Assembly: GCA_963831005.1 (NCBI GenBank)
Contig: CAWHOW010000033.1
Location: 62,001-126,000, forward strand
Source of the DNA: CAWHOW01 sp963831005
GTDB taxonomy: Bacteria > Bacteroidota > Bacteroidia > Bacteroidales > CG2-30-32-10
DNA: 64,000 bases
Reading direction: 5' to 3'
Shown one piece after another: positions 25,679-33,989 of this stretch; within the stretch, counting starts at the first letter, position 1, and the number at the start of each line of letters is the position of its first letter. The position numbers were made by a program, and so were the translations under genes. Below the pieces are notes generated by a model, which worked only from the letters and a program-made list of their open reading frames with translations, was not told where the DNA came from and made no database searches.

Positions 25679-26442
25679 TGAGTTACATGTTGGGTGATAT
25701 AAATAAATTCTTCCACACCCAGTTGTTCTGCTCTTTTTGTAAATAAATAAACCAGCTTTTCGTCGGTATTAAATTGAAGTGATGATAGTGCATTCCGTAA
25801 AGTTTTCCTGCGCTGGTTGAATGCTGTTTTTACAACTGTGAAAAAAAGTTTTTCATCACAATCAAGTTTAATTACATCATTCCGCGTTACTCTTATTACT
25901 GCTGATTTTACTTTTGGTGGAGGATTAAATACATTCTCATTTACGGTAAATAGATATTCAATGTTGTAAAAAGCTTTCAAAAGAACGCTAAGTATTCCGT
26001 AATCTTTTGTTCCGGGGCCTGATGCAATTCTAACTGCCACTTCCTTTTGGAACATACCCACAACTTCATTGACCATATCCCTGTAATCAAGAACCTTGAA
26101 AAGTATTTGAGTAGAAATGTTGTACGGAAAGTTTCCAATGATACTGAAATTGTTATCGAAAAGGCTTTTCAGGTCATGATGTAAAAAATCAGCGGAAATA
26201 ATTTTACTGTTTAAAATAGGGAATTGTTGCGAAAGGAATTCAACGGATTCTCGGTCTATTTCTATAACTTTTAAATTAATATCCTTTATTTGCAGCAGGT
26301 GTTTAGTAAGGACACCTGTGCCGGGACCTATTTCCAAAACATTGGCATTCTCTTTTAAAGAAGCAACAATTTTAGCTGCTATGTTATCATCTGATAAAAA
26401 GTGCTGCCCAAGATGTTTCTTTGCTCTAACCGGATGCTGCAT
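25675..26442 (-). CDS. rsmA: 16S rRNA (adenine1518/1519-N6) dimethyltransferase
   Basis: 255 residues of the KsgA/RsmA family: KKHLGQHFLSDDNIAAKI, the SAM motif VLEIGPGTGVLTKHLL, and the catalytic IIGNFPYNIS (NxPY), then EVAVRIASGPGTKDYGILSVLLKAFY. It dimethylates two adjacent adenines in helix 45 during 30S maturation. The upstream neighbour on the same strand is the TPR protein, 36 bases away. Confidence 0.96.
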   Translation of the reverse strand: MQHPVRAKKHLGQHFLSDDNIAAKIVASLKENANVLEIGPGTGVLTKHLLQIKDINLKVIEIDRESVEFLSQQFPILNSKIISADFLHHDLKSLFDNNFSIIGNFPYNISTQILFKVLDYRDMVNEVVGMFQKEVAVRIASGPGTKDYGILSVLLKAFYNIEYLFTVNENVFNPPPKVKSAVIRVTRNDVIKLDCDEKLFFTVVKTAFNQRRKTLRNALSSLQFNTDEKLVYLFTKRAEQLGVEEFIYITQHVTH

Positions 26443-26478
26443 GGATGGATATTAATATTGATTAAAGAATTAGATTTC

Positions 26479-28302
26479 TCAATTCACCACGTCGCCTCTC
26501 AGGGCGCGAAAGCGGCGGCGGGCTTCTTCGGCATAAATGCTGTCGGGATATTTAGCCATCAGCTTTTCGTAGGTATCCATCGCTTTTTGCTTATCGTGGT
26601 AAACCTCTTCGTACATAACACCAAGGTTAAAAGTGGCATCATCACCAAGTATGTCATCAGGATATTCTGTTATTATTTTCTTATAGTACACTACTGCTGA
26701 ATCGTTCAGGCCTTTCTTTATGTATATCTCGGCTTTCTTGTAATAAGCTTCGTCAAACAGGGAGTGGTACTTATATTTAATGAAAAGCGTGTCGAGGGTT
26801 TTAATGGCGGCATCGTACTTGTTCCTAAACTCCAGCAGATCAGCCCGTGCATAAATGGTAAGGGCGGAATAGGAACTGTCGTTATCCAGGTTATCACTGA
26901 TAAGCAGCGACAAAGCCATGGCATCGTTGGCGGTAAGGTCAGATGTGGCAGCTTTCAGCACATCAAGCTGGGCTTTTGCCCACTCAAATTCGCCTATGTA
27001 ATAGGATAGTTTTGCATTCTTCAGCTTCGCCTCGCTCCCTATTGGCTCATCTTTGAAAGCTTTGTCCACCTGGGAGTAAAGCAGGGTAGCTTCCCATACT
27101 TCGCCAGTCATCAGAAGTATATCTGCCAGTTCGATCTTGCATTCAGCCAACTGTATAGGCTGTGCCGTCTTCAAATCAAGCGCCTCGTAAAGCATTTTAG
27201 TGGCATCGGCTGATTTATCCAGATAAAAAGCCTGTAAATGAGCATAGTTTCTCATCAAAGGTATTGAAGCCGGCGATTTTCCCACTTCGTCCAGCGCCGA
27301 CTTATAATCCTTCTCCAGCCCCAGCAGGTCGTCTTTTGTATAGGTGGTAGTGCTGGTGATCTTCAGGTATTTAACATCCAGTATTTCTATCTTGCTGTTC
27401 AGGAAATAATAGTTGTCAGGGCCCTTTTCAATTATGTATTGATAAGCGCTTATAGCCACATCGTAAAACTTATTGGAAGCCGCAAGCCTTGCCAGGTTAA
27501 TTACACGCTTCCCATCCTCTTTTAGTCGCCTGTCCAGCGATTTAGCCTGGAGGAATGCCGTTTCAAAATCCTTCTTCTGTATGGAGTACCACAATAGCAA
27601 TTCGGCATAAAATGTCTGGTCGGGGTTCTTTTGTATCCGCTTCATCAACACGTTCTTCAGAGCAATGCTTTTTTCGTTGGCGTTCTCGTCCGAAATAGCT
27701 TCCTGCAATATATTCTGCACCTGATCCTGGTAGGAAATATTGTACTCAAGCAGACTCACGTATTCATCCATCATCTTATCATATTCCTTCCGGGAATTAT
27801 AGATGCCGGCAAGCTCAAAGTTGAAAGGGTACGTACCGCTCATCACCTTTCGCGCTTTCAAATAGGTTTGTATGGCATAATCCGATTCGTTCCGGTTAAG
27901 GAAAGCGTTGGCAAGGTCGATAACATATTGTTCCTGCTTCTGAAGGTTCTTTATCATCAGCTCAAACTGATCTTTTGCCTGTTTTTCGTCACCCTCTGTA
28001 AGATAAAGGTAGCCGAGGTCAACACCAAATTGCGGAACCAGGGGGTGCAACTTTATCTGCTTCTTCACCATTTTCTCAGCAGCTTTGTAATTCTTAAGCT
28101 GCACTAGGCATTCAAGGTAAGGGGTGTAGTAAATGAATTCCTGCTTCTTATTGAAGAGCTTTTCGTACAGGTCGCAGGCTTTGTCGTATTCCTTATCTTC
28201 AAAGTACTGCCCAGCTAACTGATCATCGGTTTCCGTTTGTGCAAACGAAACCTTATTGATAAAAAATATCAGGAAGAAAAAGACCAAGCCATATTTGAAC
28301 AC
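26479..28302 (-). CDS. Exported tetratricopeptide-repeat protein
   Basis: About 607 residues when started at the GTG at 28302, giving MFKYGLVFFFLIFFINKVSFAQ, a convincing signal peptide. An ATG 56 codons upstream would include a peptide encoded by a dispersed hairpin repeat (28336-28420) and is unlikely to be real. The mature protein is a series of TPR units (GQYFEDKEYDKACDLYEKLF; YYKKIITEYPDDILGDDATFNLGVMYEE; TYEKLMAKYPDSIYAEEARRRF). Probably a periplasmic scaffold; partner unknown. Confidence 0.85.
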   Translation of the reverse strand: MFKYGLVFFFLIFFINKVSFAQTETDDQLAGQYFEDKEYDKACDLYEKLFNKKQEFIYYTPYLECLVQLKNYKAAEKMVKKQIKLHPLVPQFGVDLGYLYLTEGDEKQAKDQFELMIKNLQKQEQYVIDLANAFLNRNESDYAIQTYLKARKVMSGTYPFNFELAGIYNSRKEYDKMMDEYVSLLEYNISYQDQVQNILQEAISDENANEKSIALKNVLMKRIQKNPDQTFYAELLLWYSIQKKDFETAFLQAKSLDRRLKEDGKRVINLARLAASNKFYDVAISAYQYIIEKGPDNYYFLNSKIEILDVKYLKITSTTTYTKDDLLGLEKDYKSALDEVGKSPASIPLMRNYAHLQAFYLDKSADATKMLYEALDLKTAQPIQLAECKIELADILLMTGEVWEATLLYSQVDKAFKDEPIGSEAKLKNAKLSYYIGEFEWAKAQLDVLKAATSDLTANDAMALSLLISDNLDNDSSYSALTIYARADLLEFRNKYDAAIKTLDTLFIKYKYHSLFDEAYYKKAEIYIKKGLNDSAVVYYKKIITEYPDDILGDDATFNLGVMYEEVYHDKQKAMDTYEKLMAKYPDSIYAEEARRRFRALRGDVVN

Positions 28303-28335
28303 CCTGTTATGAATACCTCTATAAACTATAGTATT

Positions 28336-28420
28336 CGTCATTGCGACACTGAGCGAAGCGAAATGGAAGCAATCTTTCCACGCATGAGATTGCTTCAGTC
28401 GTTCCTCCTTCGCAATGACG
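28336..28420. repeat. Dispersed palindromic repeat CGTCATTGCG...CGCAATGACG
   Basis: Outer arms CGTCATTGCG and CGCAATGACG, with inner arms GAAGCAATCT and AGATTGCTTC, form a long hairpin of about 85 bases. Repeats of this form are scattered through many unrelated bacterial genomes. Here it lies directly upstream of the TPR gene and falsely lengthens its reading frame. Confidence 0.8.
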
Positions 28421-28518
28421 TTATTAATGTTATTAGAGATGCTATTTTTTATCATATCAATCCGAATCAATAACGTAATTTCAGATAATTTATGCGACTT
28501 AATAGTGAAATTTTAATG

Positions 28519-28589
28519 GAACGCTGATTATATGGATAATCGCAGATGGGATCAGTGTAAATCATAAACATCAGCGTCATCAGTGTTCT
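28519..28589. repeat. Dispersed repeat, AACGCTGAT/ATCAGCGT family
   Basis: GGAACGCTGATTATATGG on the left with CATCAGCGTCATCAGTGTTC on the right forms an imperfect hairpin between the TPR gene and serS. A related CAGCGAAATCAGCGGG element lies near 29951-30016. Confidence 0.6.
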
Positions 28590-28603
28590 ATTTATTTGGC
28601 TAA

Positions 28604-29881
28604 TTATTCTTTCCCGATAATATCAAAGCCCGTATATGATATCAGGGCTTTAGGTATCTTTATTCCTTCTGCGGTCTGGTTGTTTTCCAACAATGAAGCC
28701 ACTATACGTGGTAATGCCAATGCACTTCCGTTTAAAGTATGTGCCAACTGTGGTTTCCCGTCCCCTTCTTTATAACGAAGTTTCATACGGTTCGACTGGA
28801 ACGTCTCGAAATTAGAAACAGAACTTACTTCCAGCCATTTCTGCTGTGCTGCTGAATACACTTCAAAATCGTATGTCCATGCCGATGCAAAACTAATATC
28901 GCCTCCGCATAGTTTAACTATCCTGTAAGGCAGTTCCAGTTTGCGAAGCAAACCCGCTACGTAGTCTTTCATTTCTTCAAGCGTAGTGTATGATTTATCA
29001 GGTTGAACAATCTGGACTATTTCCACTTTATCAAACTGATGCAGACGATTAAGTCCGCGCACATCTTTACCATACGAACCCGCTTCCCTTCTAAAACATG
29101 CTGAATATGCAGTATTCTTTATGGGAAGTTGTTCCGCTTTCAGTATCATGTCGCGGTATATATTGGTAACAGGTACTTCTGCAGTGGGAATCAGATAGAA
29201 ATTATCCAATGTTGCATGGTACATCTGTCCTTCCTTATCCGGTAGCTGCCCTGTTGCATAAGCCGATTCTTCATTCACCATAAATGGTGGCTGACATTCG
29301 GCATATCCATTAGCTGTAGCATTATCAAGGAAAAAATTGATCAACGCACGTTGAAGCTTTGCACCTTTTCCTTTATATACGGGAAAACCGGCGCCTGTAA
29401 TCTTTACGCCTGTTTCAAAATCTATAATATCATATTTGGTTGCCAGGTCCCAATGCGGAACTGCATCTTTATATAATTGCGGAATTTTGCCTTCTTCATG
29501 CACAACTGGATTATCCTCTGCACCTTTTCCTTTGGGAACGGTAGGATGCGGAAGGTTAGGCAAAAGAACCAACGTATCGTTCAATTCTTTTTCTGTCTGC
29601 TGCAAGGCATCCGATAATTCTTTGGATGCAGTCTTAAGGATGGCAGTCCTTTCTTTCAAGGTGTTGGCTTCAGACGCTTTGCCGCTTTTGAATAAAACAC
29701 CTATTTCTTTAGCAATACTATTAGCTTCAGCAAGATTATCATCTAATTTCTTTTGTGTTTCTCTTCTATTCTGGTCAAGAACTATTATCTTTTCTACCAG
29801 TTTTGAAGCATCAAAATTTTTAATAGCAAGGCGGGTTATTATTTCCTGCGGATTTTCTCTTATTACGTTTATCTGTAGCAT
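28604..29881 (-). CDS. serS: Seryl-tRNA synthetase
   Basis: 425 residues, class II synthetase. An N-terminal coiled-coil arm (about residues 28-105, tRNA binding) is followed by the catalytic core with motif 2 (AYSACFRREAGSYGKDVRGLNRLHQFDKVE) and motif 3 (HTLNGSALALPRIVASLLEN). The length is normal. On the minus strand a TACCTTTG box at 29898-29905 lies 17 bases upstream of the start. Confidence 0.97.
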   Translation of the reverse strand: MLQINVIRENPQEIITRLAIKNFDASKLVEKIIVLDQNRRETQKKLDDNLAEANSIAKEIGVLFKSGKASEANTLKERTAILKTASKELSDALQQTEKELNDTLVLLPNLPHPTVPKGKGAEDNPVVHEEGKIPQLYKDAVPHWDLATKYDIIDFETGVKITGAGFPVYKGKGAKLQRALINFFLDNATANGYAECQPPFMVNEESAYATGQLPDKEGQMYHATLDNFYLIPTAEVPVTNIYRDMILKAEQLPIKNTAYSACFRREAGSYGKDVRGLNRLHQFDKVEIVQIVQPDKSYTTLEEMKDYVAGLLRKLELPYRIVKLCGGDISFASAWTYDFEVYSAAQQKWLEVSSVSNFETFQSNRMKLRYKEGDGKPQLAHTLNGSALALPRIVASLLENNQTAEGIKIPKALISYTGFDIIGKE

Positions 29882-29897
29882 TGTTAGGTATTTAATG

Positions 29898-29905
29898 CAA
29901 AGGTA
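29898..29905 (-). promoter_or_regulatory. -7 box for serS
   Basis: Minus-strand TACCTTTG matches TAnnTTTG. The distance to the start (17 bases) leaves a leader of about ten bases. Confidence 0.5.
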
Positions 29906-29950
29906 AATAAAATAATTGGGGGTATCTAATTCTTACAATCACATAGTTTT

Positions 29951-30016
29951 TCCCGCAGATGACGCAGATTTGCGCAGAAATAAAATCTGCGATTATCAGC
30001 GAAATCAGCGGGAGAT
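29951..30016. repeat. Dispersed repeat with nested GCAGAT/ATCTGC arms
   Basis: TCCCGCAGATGACGCAGATT on the left and AATCTGCGATTATCAGCG / CAGCGGGAGA on the right give a strong nested hairpin in the 267-base gap between rpmA and serS. Besides this and the rpmA terminator I see nothing in the gap. Confidence 0.65.
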
Positions 30017-30091
30017 ATTTTTTTAAAAGATAGTCCATGCACAATAAAAATAATTTAGATGGTACGTTTTAGATACCCCATTAAAATAAAA

Positions 30092-30120
30092 ATCTCCCGG
30101 ATATATATTATCCAGGAGAT
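30092..30120 (-). terminator. Terminator after rpmA
   Basis: Arms ATCTCC-GGATA and TATCC-GGAGAT with a short loop, followed on the minus strand by TTTTATTTT. It lies about 28 bases past the rpmA stop. Confidence 0.75.
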
Positions 30121-30148
30121 ATCAATATCTAAAAAAGTTTAACCTTTC

Positions 30149-30415
30149 TTACTGTTCTGCTGCGAAAGGAACAATAGAAATATAAGACCTGTCGTCTTTT
30201 CTTTTCCTGAATTCCACTACTCCGTCAACAAGAGCAAAAATAGTATGATCGGATCCCATTCCAACATTCAGGCCGGGATGATGAACTGTACCTCTTTGTC
30301 TTAAAATAATATTACCGGCAATGGCTAACTGTCCGCCATATATCTTAACACCTAAGCGTTTGCTATGTGATTCACGTCCGTTGTGAGAACTACCGGCTCC
30401 TTTTTTATGTGCCAT
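30149..30415 (-). CDS. rpmA: 50S ribosomal protein L27
   Basis: bL27, 88 residues: MAHKKGAGSSHNGRESHSKRLGVKIYGGQ is the canonical N-terminus reaching the peptidyl transferase centre, then GNIILRQRGTVHHPGLNVGMGSDHTIFAL. There is no N-terminal cleavage extension of the Firmicutes type. It follows rplU by 21 bases. Confidence 0.98.
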   Translation of the reverse strand: MAHKKGAGSSHNGRESHSKRLGVKIYGGQLAIAGNIILRQRGTVHHPGLNVGMGSDHTIFALVDGVVEFRKRKDDRSYISIVPFAAEQ

Positions 30416-30436
30416 AATTCAAAAGTTTTTTAATGG

Positions 30437-30808
30437 TTAATTTCCTGTGTTTTCTTCTGTAGTACTTTCTGCTTTTGCTTTTTTAGCTTTTGCACCTTTT
30501 TCAGCGATATTTTCAATCTGAAGTTTTGTCAGAAACTGGCGATGTCCGCTTGCTTTCTGATAATTTTTTCTTCTTTTCTTTTTGAAAATAATCACTTTAT
30601 CACCTTTCAGGTGAGAAATAATAGTAGCAGTTACTTTTGCACCTTCAATAAAAGGTTGTCCTACAGCTATTTTCCCTTTGTTATCAATGAGCATAACATT
30701 GTCAAACTCAACTTTAGCGCCGACCTCACCTTCAAGGCGATGAACAATAACTTCCTGTTCTTTTTCAACTTTGAATTGCTGTCCTGCTATATCAACTATT
30801 GCATACAT
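30437..30808 (-). CDS. rplU: 50S ribosomal protein L21
   Basis: bL21, 123 residues: MYAIVDIAGQQFKVEKEQEVIVHRL, FDNVMLI, and KKRRKNYQKASGHRQFLTKLQIENI are the family blocks. A ~20-residue Lys/Ala/Glu tail extends the C-terminus. It heads the rplU-rpmA operon. A TAACTTTG box on the minus strand at 30862-30869 is a good promoter candidate. Confidence 0.98.
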   Translation of the reverse strand: MYAIVDIAGQQFKVEKEQEVIVHRLEGEVGAKVEFDNVMLIDNKGKIAVGQPFIEGAKVTATIISHLKGDKVIIFKKKRRKNYQKASGHRQFLTKLQIENIAEKGAKAKKAKAESTTEENTGN

Positions 30809-30861
30809 TGTGTTGTAATTTATTGGTTAAATTTCCCCGTTTTTACACTATTTTGGGGGTG

Positions 30862-30869
30862 CAAAGTTA
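30862..30869 (-). promoter_or_regulatory. -7 box for rplU-rpmA
   Basis: Minus-strand TAACTTTG, a strong TAnnTTTG match, about 54 bases upstream of rplU. Confidence 0.55.
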
Positions 30870-30948
30870 TGAAAAAAATCAAATAATCAAATATTTTAGA
30901 AAGATTATTGGTAAATATTATTTTGAAATGAATAAATAAGGTATAATA

Positions 30949-31027
30949 AATCCCAAGTCTCAAATCCCAAATTTCAAGCTCCAAGCAATAATTGGGGCTT
31001 TGGGCCTGAAGTTTGGGATTTGGTATT
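30949..31027. repeat. Dispersed hairpin repeat, CCAAGTCTC/GTTTGGGATT family
   Basis: Left arm AAATCCCAAGTCTCAAATCC with right arm AAGTTTGGGATTTGG, and an inner GCTCCAAGC...GGGGCTTTGG pair. It is the same style of element as at 16046-16128. Confidence 0.7.
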
Positions 31028-31045
31028 TTCTTCGCTGCCTTTTAT

Positions 31046-31444
31046 TTATAACCTGATTTTCATTGCAATTCCATATATTGTGCAGTAACCATCTCCTGTT
31101 GCTGAATCAGCATTGGTAACTATAGTTACTTTTTTGTTTTCCACTATAGCCACATCGGAACTGCCTGAGGAAAGGAACTTGCTGAAAGAATCAGCATACG
31201 AATTCAATATAACACCCGAAACCATTTGCTCTATAGCTGCCGTATCTGTAATAATGAAAAGGGTTGTGCTTTTAAATGGTGTGCTTCCGGCAAAAAACCT
31301 TAGTTCAGCCATAGCAATACTCCATGCATAGCCCTTGCCGGGGGCTGGAAGTTGGGGTATGTCAATAGGAATGAAATTGGCGGTTTTTAACTGCGCTGCT
31401 GTAAGCTTAATTTTAAATGCTGTGAAGGATGTTGTTGTTGCCAT
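31046..31444 (-). CDS. Unknown small beta-rich protein, intact copy
   Basis: 132 residues with no recognised domain. It has no signal peptide, a Lys/Thr-rich start (MATTTSFTAFKIKLTAAQLKTANFIPIDIPQLP), a conserved-looking PAPGKGYAWSIAMAELRF block, and alternating strands ending CTIYGIAMKIRL. The next gene upstream on the same strand is a decayed copy of it (31563-31804), so the gene has been duplicated in tandem. The style (short, beta-rich, PAPGKGYAW) would fit a virion or surface-structure protein, but that is a guess. Confidence 0.6.
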   Translation of the reverse strand: MATTTSFTAFKIKLTAAQLKTANFIPIDIPQLPAPGKGYAWSIAMAELRFFAGSTPFKSTTLFIITDTAAIEQMVSGVILNSYADSFSKFLSSGSSDVAIVENKKVTIVTNADSATGDGYCTIYGIAMKIRL

Positions 31445-31477
31445 ATTTTTAATTGTTCTTATTTAACGAATAAAAAG

Positions 31478-31509
31478 TTTCACGCTAAGTCGCAAAGACG
31501 CAAAGTTTC
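31478..31509. repeat. Short dispersed repeat CACGCTAAG/CGCAAAGACG
   Basis: TTTCACGCTAAGTCGCAAAG ACGCAAAGTTTC type sequence between the two copies of the unknown gene. It resembles intergenic repeats common in environmental Bacteroidetes genomes (from memory). Confidence 0.4.
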
Positions 31510-31562
31510 TATTAATTTCATTTCCGGCTGCTGCTTCCTTTTATTATTCAAATGTCATTTAT

Positions 31563-31804
31563 TTATAACCTGATTTTCCTCGCCACACCATAAACAATGC
31601 GGCAGTATCGGTTATTATAAAAAGGGTAGTGCTATTAAATGGTGTGCTTCCGGCAAAAAACCGCAGTTCAGCCATAGCTATACTCCACGCATAGCCTTTG
31701 CCGGGGGCTGGGAGTTGAGGTATGTCAATTGCAATGCTATTAGCTGTTTTCAGTTGTCCTGCGGTAAGCTTTAGTTTAAATGCTTTAAAAGATGTTGTTG
31801 CCAT
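31563..31804 (-). pseudogene. Truncated copy of the 31046-31444 gene
   Basis: Its first 68 or so codons match the neighbouring 132-residue protein almost residue for residue (MATTSFKAFKLKLTAGQLKTAN..., LPAPGKGYAWSIAMAELRFFAGSTPFNSTTLFIITDTAA). Then about 157 bases are missing and the end (IVYGVARKIRL) reappears one frame over. The deletion is not a multiple of three, so the copy is dead. The two copies differ by scattered substitutions, so the duplication is not recent. Confidence 0.85.
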
Positions 31805-31834
31805 ATTTTTAAGATTAGGTATAATAAAGAAACT

Positions 31835-32160
31835 GAGTGTTCTTTCTAATAAACTGAGTATCTCTCGTGAAAAACTGAGTATCTCTCGTAATAAAGCGAG
31901 TTCTTCTCGTGAGAAAGTGAGTTTCTCTCGTGAAGCAATGAGTTTCTCTCATGAAGCAATGAGTTTTTCTCGTGTAGCAATGAGTTTCTCTTGTGAAGCA
32001 GTGAGTTTTTCTTGTGAAGCAGTGAGTTTTTCTTGTGAAGCAGTGAGTTTCTCTCGTGAAGCAATGAGTTTCTCTTGTGAAGCAGTGAGTTTTTCTTGTG
32101 AAGCAGTGAGTTTCTCTCGTGAAGCAATGAGTTTTTCTCGTGTAGCAGTGAGTTTCTCTT
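31835..32160. repeat. Tandem array of 21-bp units, locus 3 (15.5 units)
   Basis: Fifteen complete 21-bp direct units plus a partial one, all exactly 21 bp. The conserved part is GAGTTTCTCTCGTGAAGC, with two alternating endings (AAT or AGT). One unit contains the dyad TTCTC-GT-GAGAA. Units at the left end are most diverged. The array begins immediately at the stop codon of the leftward 264-residue gene and ends 31 bases before the decayed gene copy. Confidence 0.95.
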
Positions 32161-32953
32161 AAGGAACCACTATATAAACAGCATCGCTAAAATAAACATA
32201 AGGCACACCATGCACTAATTGTACTTTTCCCTGCTTATTAACAGGAAGAACACTTACCATTTTATTAAGCGCTGCCGCCTGTGTAACCGTTTTTTGAGTT
32301 GATGTACCGCCCGTAGTGCCTGTGTTAGCCGGTTTTTTACGGTGCGAAGGAACAATGGTAACGGCATACCGCAATGCCACAACAGCGCCGCTGGGCAAGC
32401 CGCTCATGAAAAGTTCGGGACTGTGTATTGCTATCAGAGGCAGCCAAACTGTTGGCAATACTCCAAATGAAGGGGCTATGCCATATTCAAATATATAGGT
32501 TGGGGTTCCAAGACCTTTTTCTACAGGGCCTATAAATTCAAGCATTCCTTTTCCTACGGCTTTTTCTTCAAAAATGCGAACATGCTTGGCGTGTGCCTTT
32601 GCCGGATGAAGACCTATGCGGTTTACCACTATTTCAAATGTAGCCCTGTTTCCCTGCGCTTTTTTGTTTGCAGCTACTGTTACCTCGCTTTTAATAGCCA
32701 AAAGAGCCTGTGTAAGGGCAAGCAAATCAATCTGCTCCTGGTGGGTAAGGGTAGGATGAGGGTCGGTAATCCTGCTGCCTAATTCAGTTTGAACCAATGT
32801 TGCCAATGCGCGTAACTGAGCCTGCGTATAGGAGTGCACGGTATAATCGGGGTCAGTATCGTAAATAAGTCCAAACGCTAAGTTTATTAAATCGGCAATG
32901 CTCATTTTGGTAAGAGCAAGAACAATGTGATAATAACCTACTGTTTTCTTCAT
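32159..32953 (-). CDS. Unknown 264-residue protein next to repeat array
   Basis: No recognised domain. The N-terminal third is helical (MSIADLINLAFGLIYDTD, then TLTHQEQIDLLALTQALLAIKSEVTVAANKKAQGNRATFE). The middle has strands and a Pro/Gly-rich turn region, a Thr/Gly linker follows (TGTTGGTSTQKT), and a C-terminal strand pair ends QLVHGVPYVYFSDAVYIVVP. There is no signal peptide. It lies upstream of the duplicated small gene on the same strand; the three could be one accessory unit. Its 3' end runs straight into the 21-bp array. Confidence 0.6.
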   Translation of the reverse strand: MKKTVGYYHIVLALTKMSIADLINLAFGLIYDTDPDYTVHSYTQAQLRALATLVQTELGSRITDPHPTLTHQEQIDLLALTQALLAIKSEVTVAANKKAQGNRATFEIVVNRIGLHPAKAHAKHVRIFEEKAVGKGMLEFIGPVEKGLGTPTYIFEYGIAPSFGVLPTVWLPLIAIHSPELFMSGLPSGAVVALRYAVTIVPSHRKKPANTGTTGGTSTQKTVTQAAALNKMVSVLPVNKQGKVQLVHGVPYVYFSDAVYIVVP

Positions 32954-33083
32954 AGCGATAAAGTTTTTAAGTTTAATAATAAATAAATCGCAGCTAAACT
33001 ATAATAAAACTTTCAGACTAATACAAATTATTATTACGGGATTTTCCGGATTCTTTTAACAATTAACTAAATTTTAATTACTT

Positions 33084-33359
33084 ATGAAGAAGAAAAATAA
33101 TGAATTATTTACAGAAGAAGAGTTTAAAGCATGGCTTGAACTCCTTGCCAAAAGGGTAAAAGTAATCCGCAAAGAGAAGAACCTGAAGCGAAAGGAAAAC
33201 CTGCTGTACTTAGATTATCCTTCTTATACGCTGCTTTGCGAAATAGAATCATTTAAGGAGGGAGTAACGCTTAGGTCGCTTTATTTGGTTCTTGAACTGC
33301 TGAAGGTTTCGGCTTTTGAGTTCTTTAACGCTCCCGATTTCAGGGATAGCATAGACTAA
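33084..33359 (+). CDS. Small divergent HTH (XRE-like) protein
   Basis: 91 residues. The region LAKRVKVIRKEKNLKRKENLLYLDYPSYTLLCEIESFKEGVTLRSLYLVLELLKVSAFEFF follows the spacing of an XRE helix-turn-helix (lgkrIkelRkek...s.iE.g...slrtLl.ia.aL.vs..efF). The recognition region is diverged. It could be a regulator of the adjacent unknown genes, to which it is divergent. The 166-base gap after it holds a TATTTTTG box (33485-33492) before hicA. Confidence 0.5.
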   Translation: MKKKNNELFTEEEFKAWLELLAKRVKVIRKEKNLKRKENLLYLDYPSYTLLCEIESFKEGVTLRSLYLVLELLKVSAFEFFNAPDFRDSID

Positions 33360-33525
33360 GAGCAATAAGATTTCCTTTCTTCATGCCATCAAAGCTGCGC
33401 TTGCGCTGACTTTGCTGAGATTGCTATGCGCGGAAATGATTTTGGTGGGTTATTTAAAAAAATTATGTTGTTCTTAATATTTTGTATTTTTGTATTACCA
33501 TTTTGATTAAAATTGTTTTGCGGAA

Positions 33526-33720
33526 ATGAAAGTAAGTGAAGTAATAAAGCTAATTGAAGATGACGGCTGGTTTCTTGTAAGGCAGAAAGGAAGCCACCGG
33601 CAATATAAACACAGGATTAAAAAAGGATTGGTTACTATTGCAGCACATAAAATGAGCGATGATATTGCAAAAGGAACATTAAACAGTATTTTTAAACAAG
33701 CACAATTAAAACAGGAGTAG
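33526..33720 (+). CDS. hicA: HicA-type mRNA interferase toxin
   Basis: 64 residues: VSEVIKLIEDDGWFLVRQKGSHRQYKH with the catalytic His in the GSHRQY motif, then IAAHKMSDDIAKGTLNSIFKQAQL. It has the dsRBD-like HicA fold and by family knowledge cleaves mRNA. It is five bases upstream of hicB, the usual toxin-first order. Confidence 0.95.
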   Translation: MKVSEVIKLIEDDGWFLVRQKGSHRQYKHRIKKGLVTIAAHKMSDDIAKGTLNSIFKQAQLKQE

Positions 33721-33725
33721 AAATT

Positions 33726-33941
33726 ATGTTAAAATATTTGATCATATTCGAGAAAACAGAAACAGGCTATAGCGCTTATGTTCCTGATTTACCCGGCTGC
33801 ATTGCAACAGGTAAAACAAAAGCTGTTACGGAAAAAAATATTTTAAGCGCCATTCGGTTTCATTTAGATGGAATGAAGGAAGAAAAAATAAAATTTCCAA
33901 TTCATAGAACCGATGCAGAAACTTTTGTTTTTGCTGTTTAG
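33726..33941 (+). CDS. hicB: HicB-type antitoxin
   Basis: 71 residues: FEKTETGYSAYVPDLPGCIATGKTKAVTEKNILSAIRFHLDGM is the degenerate RNase H-like HicB fold that blocks HicA. There is no C-terminal HTH or RHH domain, so it is the short form. Confidence 0.93.
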   Translation: MLKYLIIFEKTETGYSAYVPDLPGCIATGKTKAVTEKNILSAIRFHLDGMKEEKIKFPIHRTDAETFVFAV

Positions 33942-33989
33942 GTTTTTCACCAAACGGTTCTTTTAAATTACTTTTAAAAAAAATCAGAG

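Noticed and set aside
31722..32162. Open frames with SFSREAM or LLHERNS heptads over the 31.9-kb array
   Set aside because: Same arithmetic effect of a 21-bp period; they overlap the decayed gene copy on the other strand.
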